Assembly: GCA_035578175.1 (NCBI GenBank)
Contig: JAQMRL010000001.1
Location: forward strand, 55,823,553 to 55,887,552
DNA: 64,000 bases
Direction: 5' to 3'
Source of the DNA: Catonia carolina
Lineage: Eukaryota; Arthropoda; Insecta; Hemiptera; Achilidae
Part shown: positions 56,549 to 64,000 of the stretch, in pieces
Position numbering within the stretch: position 1 is the stretch's first letter
Layout: each line of letters starts with the position of its first letter
Notes under the pieces: model-generated
The model's input: the letters and a program-made list of their open reading frames with translations, nothing else
What the model was told of the DNA's origin: nothing
The model's database searches: none
Made by a program: the position numbers and the translations under genes

Positions 56549-56896
56549 TTATGTTATAATATAATTTATAATTATATTATAAAAATAGAATTTATATAAT
56601 TTATGTTTTATGTGGAAATTGTACACAATATTTCTCAACGCGCATCTTTGAAAGTTGTCAATATTAACTTTCTTCTTCAATCTTTTACGAGATTTTCCCG
56701 GTGTACTGAAATTTTCATTTTCACCCAATTTATTTGCTTCTGTTACAGTTTTTCGTACCGTATGAACGGAAATACCGCAAAGGTCAGCCACACGAGCTTG
56801 AATTTCTAACCGTAACATTTCTGGGTTTTCTTCAGTAATCTTTTTGTACACATTCATAATTACACATTTAGTAGACTTTTTAAAGTCACTCCCCAT
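56549..56896 (-). pseudogene. N-terminal fragment of a DDE_3 (IS630/Tc1-like) protein
   Basis: A 115-residue frame: CVIMNVYKKITEENPEML, VADLCGISVHTVRKTVTEAN (helix-turn-helix), STPGKSRKRLKKKVNIDNF and RCALRNIVYNFHIKHK. This resembles the N-terminus of insect DDE_3-family proteins (TPGKKR..., DDFD.CA.R..I..F). The catalytic domain is absent. It is a foreign piece within the Tigger element, not part of the pogo transposase. Confidence 0.6.
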
Positions 56897-56940
56897 CCTA
56901 ACCTGCAGTTCAATCTTGGCTGAGGCATTGCGAATATTTA

Positions 56941-57078
56941 AGAAACGGCGAAGAGTATTGAAAAATACTGGTTAATAATTGGCGAAGAGTATTGAAAAAT
57001 ACTGTTTGAGAAACGGTAAGAGTATTGAAAAATACTGTTTAAGAAACGACGAAGAGTATTGAAAAATACTGTTTATGA
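56941..57078. repeat. Four tandem 36-bp hairpin repeats
   Basis: Four imperfect units contain GAAGAGTATTGAAAAATACT, and each holds a small inverted repeat AGTATT...AATACT. They lie between the DDE_3 fragment and the right end of Tigger. Confidence 0.85.
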
Positions 57079-57627
57079 AAACTGTGGAAATGTAGACCAC
57101 AACACAAGTAAACAGTGTGAAGTCCACAGAGCAACTGGTGTGCTAGGTGGGAGGGCGCGCGCCAGAGACCCAACATTCCCCCTCCATCATACTATAAGCT
57201 AGGCCAACAACACCTAAAATCAACTACTGCGCATCACGTGATCACGCTTACTTATTTTTGATAAGTTATACCTGGCAATACTGTACATATTTACCCTTTT
57301 GTTGATGTTCAACAGAACAGCCTTCCATAGGCCTTCACATAGACCTGCCTTTCACAATGCTCGTAACGAAAATATGGAATTTTTTAACTCTTATGTTAAC
57401 TTTCTCGTAGTTAACTGCGTATGCAGATATGCACAGTGATAACATTGACGGAATTTGTATGTACTCATATATAGGCACGTAGTGCAAAGCTATTTTCGTA
57501 AGAGTTATTTTTGTTGGTTTATTTTTTTCATTAAAAAATCGAGAGAAATCCCACTTTTATTTTTCAGTAGGCTGCCAATTTAAAGTGCCGGTCTACCGCA
57601 GTGCCGGACTACTGAGACTACACTGTA

Positions 57628-58430
57628 TTTTGTTATTACGTAACCACTGGAATAAATTGTATGAATTGAAAAAATTATCAAAATACAATTTACAGTTTGG
57701 TGTTGTGATTCGTTCTGACAGTTGCATCACTACTCCAGCACCTAATCCAAAAGAAGGAAATTCTGGTCTCAGCTGTGTGGTGGATCCTTAATAATTAAAA
57801 AATCATACATAAGTCCACTGTCACCGCAAAGAAGAAACACTTTTATTCGCCATTTTGTTGGCATATTGTGAATGTACTGGTTCACATTTAACTGTCCCTT
57901 AAATGGTATCATCTGCTCGTCGATGCTCAAATTTCTTGAAGCTGAAGTTTACTGCACCTTTTTCGTGTGCTATCAAAAATTGGTCTAACCTTCCAAAATC
58001 TGTCAATTGTTTGTGGATCGTTCAATACAGTATCGACAACATGAAAATTCGTCCTGAGCTTAAAAAATCTGTTTAAATTCATATTGTCAGCTACAAGAGG
58101 TATTCTAAATTTTGGTTGCCAATACATTTTCACCCTAGGAAAGCTTATATTTCCCATAACAATATGTATCCCAATAAAAGTTTTCATTTCTTCCAAATTT
58201 CTTGGATGAAAATTTTGAACATTATTATGAACTGCGTATAAGTTTGTTGAATATACCATTTTTTCTAGGATATCATTATTAAAATATTGTTAAAAAATTC
58301 AGTGGGAGTTGGCAGATCCAAAATATCAGCATTATTATCACAATTATCTTCAAAGACTTCGAGAGGTGGTGGTGAAAATGACGACTGCAGCCATCTAATT
58401 TTTTTTCTCAGTTAAATTTTGTTCGTTAAA
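57628..58430 (-). pseudogene. piggyBac transposase, N-terminal and catalytic part
   Basis: The minus strand reads PPLEVFEDNCDNNADILDL (about 58365), then MVYSTNLYAVHNNVQNFHP (58259), MKTFIGIHIVMGNISFPRV, FKLRTNFHVVDTVLNDPQTI, DRFWKVRPIFDSTR (first catalytic Asp region) and SIDEQMIPFKGQLNVNQYIH (about 57925, second Asp). It continues with MPTKWRIKVFLLCGDSGLMY and LYFDNFFNSYNLFQWL (about 57700, third Asp). The order is that of DDE_Tnp_1_7. It is interrupted by a shift at about 57930, a stop at about 57775 and the Tigger insertion. Confidence 0.85.
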
Positions 58431-61400
58431 GTATTGTTTTTGAAATTACTTAGCTGTAGCACATGTACTCATACAGAGTCCATTATCATCTGAAACCTTT
58501 TCAGTTCTTAATCTTTTTTGGTTTTTTGGCGAATCAGAAGTGCGAGAAACAAGTGGCACAACTTCTTCACCAATCAAGTCAAGAGTTTATTCTGGGTTAG
58601 AAACTGAAAGAAAGAACCTGCATAAATTCACACACTTCAAAATTGAAATTAGTGGTGTGACTGAAAGGGAAAATTCCTGCAGGGGTATTGTTGCACTAAC
58701 AAATACGGATAAGCATCACATCGGTTTACAGATCTTACAGGTTTGAGCTATTTGAAAAAAAAAATTAATATTTACCTTGCAAATCCAACTCATGCTCATC
58801 GTTTTGTTCATCGTGGGATAATAGGCCTACTGTACTTAGTACAAAGTGTACAATGGGTAAACCAGTGTAATCACTCCTTGCTTCCAGGCATCAAAACCTA
58901 TGCCCTTTGGCAAGTTTGGCGAAAGGACCAAGACAATTTTAGGGAAACGTTGTTGTGGCATATAAATAAGATACAAAAAAATCATGAAATAACAACAGAG
59001 TTAATAGATATAGCCTTTGTTAATGAAATAATAGTTACAACAATAATATTAATAATTGCGCATTGAAAATTCGCTATTTTAAGAATTAAAAAAAAAAATT
59101 CTACTGTATAAGCCTGAATGTATATTATTTGAAATAATGTAAAAAAAAATTTTAAAGAATGTACTGTTAATTGGATCCAATGAAATTTGCTAACGTTAGC
59201 TTAAAATTAAAAAAATACTTATAGACCTTAAATAGACATTTATTTTTGTCATTTTAAAAGAAATTACCCCAAAAAAATTTTGAATCTATAAACATACTAA
59301 ATCAATATTCAATACACAACAATGTTAATAGTTTAAACCATTTAAGAATTTTTAATTTTGTAAGCTATAAAGTTAAGGAATCTTACATATAAGATCAAGA
59401 TTTTCTGCTAATAATAATTGAATATTAAAATATACATTATATTTGAAAGAAGTAAATTTTGGAAAAATAACATAAGTACAGATCGTCCAGTACATCCTTA
59501 AGAATACTTAGTTTAAATTAATAAAAGTTCATAAACTTTAATTGATTGAGTAAGAATAAATAGATAATTTTCATTTTAAGTTCAGCCAAAAGTTAAAAAA
59601 AAATATGTATATAAAAATGAAATTTAATTGTTGTTCAACATGTTTGTTAGAAAAAAAATATGTAGGTCCAATTCGTATTAAAACTTGCAGAGAACTGTTT
59701 TCTTGTAATGTTTAGAAGAGATCTTGAATATTTAAATATTTAAAGAAAATTTTTTATGAAAGTTCGACATACCAGGAATGAAGTAGACAATTAACAAATT
59801 TTACTTAATACCAGTTTCCTCTGTTTTTCCTCCTTGATTCACATAACGTTTCTAGGTGGTAAAAATGAAAGCTTCAATCATAAGTTTGCAGAAACTTGTG
59901 TGTATAGACAAAGGAAAACTTAAGCTGCATGTCCTAATTTGAAATGGTACTGTTTATCCAATGTGAAATCTGATTTAGCATTATTACATCGGTGTTTTCT
60001 TTTACATCAATCGACACCTGCGACCCTATATTGGACACAAATCCAACTAGCATTAAGACAAATACTTTTTCAAAGACATTTTTATAAAACCAAACAAATG
60101 TATCGAAAGAATCAGCATAAAACTAAATTTTAAAGAATTACACATTACAGTAATATAAATCGTAAAACTGGCAAACGTATAGAACTCAAGGTTACATATG
60201 AATTAACGTTAAATTTTACATAAAGTACAAAGCTCAGCTAATTATAGCCAATGTAATTAAACAAAATATAAAGTTTACATTACAGACTCGTTTTTACGAA
60301 TTAAAATATAATTCAATTTAATTTTTAACAAAATAAAAAAAATATTACAAAGATTCCAATAGGGAAAAAGGAATGAAAAATATGTAGGCTAAAGAGCCAC
60401 ACCCTAAATTTTTAAGTATTAATATTCCGCCATAATGAGTTCTTAGCATTTCCCAAAACAAGATTGAATTAATAAAGAAAACTTACCATATTAAATGGGT
60501 GAAGAAAATTAATTCAAGACATTAAAAACACCGTGAAAGACTTAAATAAATTTACGAAAAATAAAACCAACTATTCGTGGCCGCTGCTAGTAATGGACAG
60601 ACAGACAACCGATGAACCGATCAGCTGACGAAAACAGAGCAACCGGTAACTCCACCAATCATACGCCAGAACGAATTCACCTACACGTAGCACATTAAAC
60701 TACCGATAGATAGTAGCAGCGTACAGTCAAGTAGCAGAAACAGAATTACAGTTCGAATACCAAAATACAATGTAACATATTTTACAGATGTTACACCAGG
60801 TAGGTACACCCTATTCATACTGCGTACAGTGGTGTCTGTTCTGAGAAAACGGTGAAAGTGTTTGTGTTGTCAATATCATGGACTACCTGTTACAAAAATG
60901 TTACATATCCGATTCCGATATTTCCTATTTCTATCACACTGTTAGGTTCGTTATATCCGTTATACAAATTCGTATTAAACATGAAAACCAATCATAAGAA
61001 TTAAGTAAAATTAAATCAAAATATTTGATTTGTTCGTTTTAACCGTAAATTCGTTGTAACCGTGATCGTTTTAACCAAGTTTGACTGTAATATGAATTTT
61101 AAAAATATATTTGGAAAATATAGATATTTATTTCATAATAAAAAAAATATTTCATTCTGCGTTTAAAATACCTATTTAATAGCGAAAAAAATGCAAATGT
61201 CATGAGTTTTATAATACATAATACTTTTCAGAACGGCTAGATTTTTACACTTGTTGTAATTACATTAAACCAAAAGAGTGCAGCACTTATCAGACTTGTT
61301 ATGTATTGTGATTTTAAGGAGTCACCATGACCAAAACAAAATAACAGGACGTAATTGAACAGAAAATGAGATTTGAACATATCTTACTAGATCTAGTACA

Positions 61401-61652
61401 CAGTGACTGAAAGGGTTAAAGCATCATCTACATACTGGCACCGTCCGTGGCTGACTGACAAACATTCAGCTCTAGTCGATGGAATGGAGTTGTGACAGCG
61501 AAGCGGCAACCTCACACCCGACCTTGGCTGTTATTGGCTAGATCTAACCGCAATGTTATAGTATTTCTATTAGGCCGTGTCCTAGCTGGCACGTCTACGC
61601 GAGCGAGCGTTGCGAACGAATTTAGTCGTAGCATTTTTCTAGCGTGCGACAA
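58431..61652. other. Long stretch without a confident gene
   Basis: Plus-strand frames at 58540-58746 and 58743-59066 overlap by four bases, but neither has a recognised family. 60577-60790 and 61440-61620 are richer in CpG and GC than their surroundings and might be promoter-like. Otherwise AT-rich with nothing recognised. Confidence 0.45.
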
Positions 61653-61944
61653 TTAAAATAATTTTAAGTCTGTATCGTCTGCATCCTTCAACATCTTCAG
61701 TTTCTCGGATTCAAGTTTCAAAAGTTCACTCATTGGATCTATATCATTTCGGTTTTGATCAGAATTTTTTTTTTTGACACGGGTGTAGAGTCGGTATAGG
61801 TAACGGTGGTAGGTGCAGCAGAGGTCGGTGCACCTACTGTCGATGGCGACGAAATTCTGCCTGAAGGCAACGTATAGAGATCATCGCTGCAAGGTAGGCC
61901 TACGTCGGAAATACCCTTTGCAGTAATGTTGTGGGTAAGGCTGC
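61653..61944 (-). pseudogene. Possible MADF/BESS-type protein, C-terminal piece
   Basis: A minus-strand frame from about 61944 reads ITAKGISDVGLPCSDDLYTL and a Ser/Thr/Pro-rich linker ending PVSKKK. After an 11-base A run (complement of 61765-61775) the reading continues one frame over as NDIDPMSELLKLESEKLKML and DADDTDLKLF with a stop at 61655-61653. The acidic, helical end resembles proteins with MADF/BESS or Myb/SANT-like domains, which in insects often belong to PIF/Harbinger elements. The frameshift at the A run suggests a broken copy, or a sequencing error in the homopolymer. TTAGGCCGTGTCC at about 61572 could be an element end. Confidence 0.35.
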
Positions 61945-62428
61945 AGACGATTACAACGAATTAAATAACACAATTTGAGAAAATACAAATTGCAGTTTTA
62001 GTTTACCAAACACGTACAACTTCTTCAGTTTTGATGATCACAAAATGAAAATTATAAATACGTGAAATGGTGAACCGTAAATACGGAACGGCAAATACAC
62101 TGAGCTACGTCTTGATAAGAATGAGAGCAGCGTAAAGGCACACGGGGGTTCTCGCCCCTGGTTTTTATACTTAAGCGTTGTTTACAACAACAGGTTGTTA
62201 TTTACAACATTAATGATTTCTCTTTAATGTGTTTTGGATAATTCACAAATTTGCTTTTGGTTGATCCAATAGAATATTCCTTTAAAATTTCCAAGAAGTA
62301 GTAAAAGTTTCCAGTTTATTATTTACTGGCCCTATTTATGTTTCCGTTTGTGATCATGTACAGTAAACAACAATAATTATTTTTCCATTACCATGAAGAG
62401 CAAAATATATTTCTTAATAGTATACATA

Positions 62429-62485
<57 letters not shown>

Positions 62486-63424
62486 TACTATCATTTTCGC
62501 GTCCATACATTGACAATTTCCTAACAATCTGGAGTCCGAGTGCAATTTGGCGTCCGTATACGGACGCCAAATTGTAATCCTTAATAAAAACTTAATAAAA
62601 ATTTATTGTGACATGGTTTTCGGACGTAATTTTTTTAAACTAAAGTACATAGTTTCGGGCAACTATATTTATTTTTTGAGAATTTTATTGTTACTCAGAG
62701 AGACACAAAAAAATAAATAAATTTTGGTACCGGATGCGAAATGGCGGTGTTTTGAAACTATTTTATACACCGTACCTTGGAGAGTTTCTCACCAGAGTGC
62801 TCTCGCTACGCCCCTATGTAAAAATATACGTATATTATGTATATTCTTACAAGGACGTCAGTTTCACATCTGCTATCAATTTCGCGTCCACCGGTTAAGA
62901 AAATAGACAAAACAAGTTATAAATAAATATTGTGTTGTGTTAAGAAAAAAAGTTTAAAAGAATAATAAAAACAAATTTTTATTAATCATCGAATTACATT
63001 CTTTCAAAACTCACAATCTAATTTACTAAACATTCAAATAAATATTATTCGGCAAATTATTTGATATAAGTAATACAATTAAATTAAAAATAATTATATA
63101 TTTTTTGATAGAATTAAAAAACTCTCTTTTCCGATAGACGATTTTTTGGGTTGACAAACTATCCTGGAAGGAAACCGGTGCTGCGCATAGTAGTGTCAGG
63201 ATTAAATTATTGTTATGGCTGGCAGGATATCTTTCTAAACGCATTGTATACACAACGTATATTATACGCAATTTTGAAGAGTTGTTCTCCGCCGTGCTGT
63301 CGCCTTCCATACATGAGTCCATCGCACGCCGCTTTGGTTTCTTTTTTCAAATTAGGCATAAACCTACTGTCAACGAATCCATGAACAAATCCTTTAGTAA
63401 TTTGTTTACGTCGTTCGTTTAGTA
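61945..63424. other. AT-rich stretch with simple repeats
   Basis: It contains (AT)n at about 62432-62481 and a perfect palindrome at 62543-62574. A block TCGCGTCCA recurs at 62497 and 62883. Frames near 63026-63422 have no recognised family. Confidence 0.5.
62543..62574. repeat. 32-bp perfect palindrome
   Basis: The half-site CAATTTGGCGTCCGTA is followed immediately by its exact reverse complement, with no spacer. Confidence 0.95.
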
Positions 63425-63772
63425 ACCAACGGGTTGGTCTAGTCTAGAAGAAAAGTCGTCGCCGCAAGTCAGCTGTTTAGCTGACTTTTCGACAGCTTTT
63501 CTGACAGCTGATTTTCGGAGATGGAGGTTCCTAGTTTAAATCCTAGTATATAGTATAATTGGTTCTTTTATACGAATTTGAATACTAGACAGTGGTTACC
63601 AATGTACTTTGATGGTTGGGGGTCAATTAACCATACTCTCTCAGGAATGGTCGGCCTGGGTATGTACGAGACTACAGCTCATTTAAACGTCATACATATC
63701 ATTGGGTCATGGGGTTGCTTATTGTTCTCAATCGAACAAATTGCAACCTACACGCATCAGGGATAAAACAAA
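63425..63772 (+). repeat. Dispersed repeat family C, copy 2
   Basis: It begins with GGTTGGTCTAGTCTAG, a candidate A-box region, then AGTCAGCTGTTTAGCTGACT (hairpin), CCTAGTTTAAATCCTAG (B-box-like), TTTGATGGTTGGGGG, CTCTCAGGAATGGTCGGCCT and the end CATCAGGGATAAAACAAAAC. It aligns with 26066-26395. Confidence 0.7.
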
Positions 63773-64000
63773 ACAAAAATTTGTTTAAGAATTTTTAACA
63801 TTTTATTTCACGCTTTTTTTAACATTACACCACCTGACAATTGTCAATCAAATATTTCCTGATTACGCTTACGATGTGTAAAAAGAATGCGCATTTTGCT
63901 GTTTGCCCACTCTCACTGCAAAATGGTTCAAGTACACTTCCATAATGCTATTTCGTATCATGTAATATGTCGCCCCAATTACTAGGTTTAGCAGTTTTAC

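Larger units (their letters stand above)
53665..57625 (-). mobile_element. Tigger/pogo transposon inserted into piggyBac
   Basis: 3961 bp flanked by TA (53663-53664, 57626-57627). The ends CAGCTGAGTCTCAGTAGTCC and, inverted, CAGTGTAGTCTCAGTAGTCC are characteristic of Tigger-type elements. It carries a degenerate pogo transposase on the minus strand and later insertions: a SINE (55837-56006), a second transposase fragment (56549-56896) and a tandem repeat (56941-57078). Confidence 0.9.

Noticed and set aside
58743..59066. 107-residue plus-strand frame
   Set aside because: No family resemblance, no splice or repeat support, in AT-rich DNA. Listed as unassigned rather than as a gene.

Overview
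The window reads as repeat-dense, AT-rich nuclear DNA of an animal, most likely an insect. The support is one spliced host gene with GT/AG introns, plus many arthropod-type mobile elements: Ty3/gypsy, Jockey-like and other LINEs, Tc1/mariner, Tigger/pogo, piggyBac, hAT, PIF/Harbinger, two long transposases of a type common in insects, and tRNA-derived SINEs. The order cannot be fixed from this sequence. No bacterial genes, rRNA, CRISPR array or convincing functional tRNA gene was seen.

Layout. 1-9300: dispersed repeats, a 1.2-kb foldback (1443-2645), a short mariner relic (4639-5421), a GC-rich island near 5840-6340, and two LINE fragments in opposite orientation. 9325-18955: tandem copies of a (TG)n-bearing repeat, the first split by a full-length, very young Ty3/gypsy retrotransposon (9893-16238) with an intact gag, an intact pol and a textbook -1 frameshift signal. 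19.4-22.4 kb: LINE scraps and a 719-bp hAT relic. 22.4-27.1 kb: the only recognised host gene, a TMEM205-family membrane protein in three visible exons on the plus strand. 27.7-36 kb: LINE, PIF/Harbinger and Jockey remnants and SINEs. 37-41 kb: a decayed transposase gene on the minus strand. 44.4-48.75 kb: a 4.3-kb DNA transposon with about 790-bp terminal inverted repeats and a 4-bp target duplication; its empty site survives in a local duplicate. 51.0-52.5 kb: a mariner with 41 residues between its last two catalytic aspartates, broken by a tiny poly(A) insert. 53.1-58.4 kb: a piggyBac gene split by a Tigger element that itself carries other insertions. 58-64 kb: mostly unassigned AT-rich DNA, one possible MADF/BESS-type coding fragment, an (AT)n tract, a 32-bp perfect palindrome and a SINE-like repeat.

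The genes do not form an operon or pathway. The host gene is conserved coding sequence embedded in mobile-element debris. The gypsy element is the only transposon whose coding capacity looks complete. Several insertions can be ordered in time: the gypsy is younger than the repeat it sits in, Tigger is younger than piggyBac, and the poly(A) insert is younger than the mariner.
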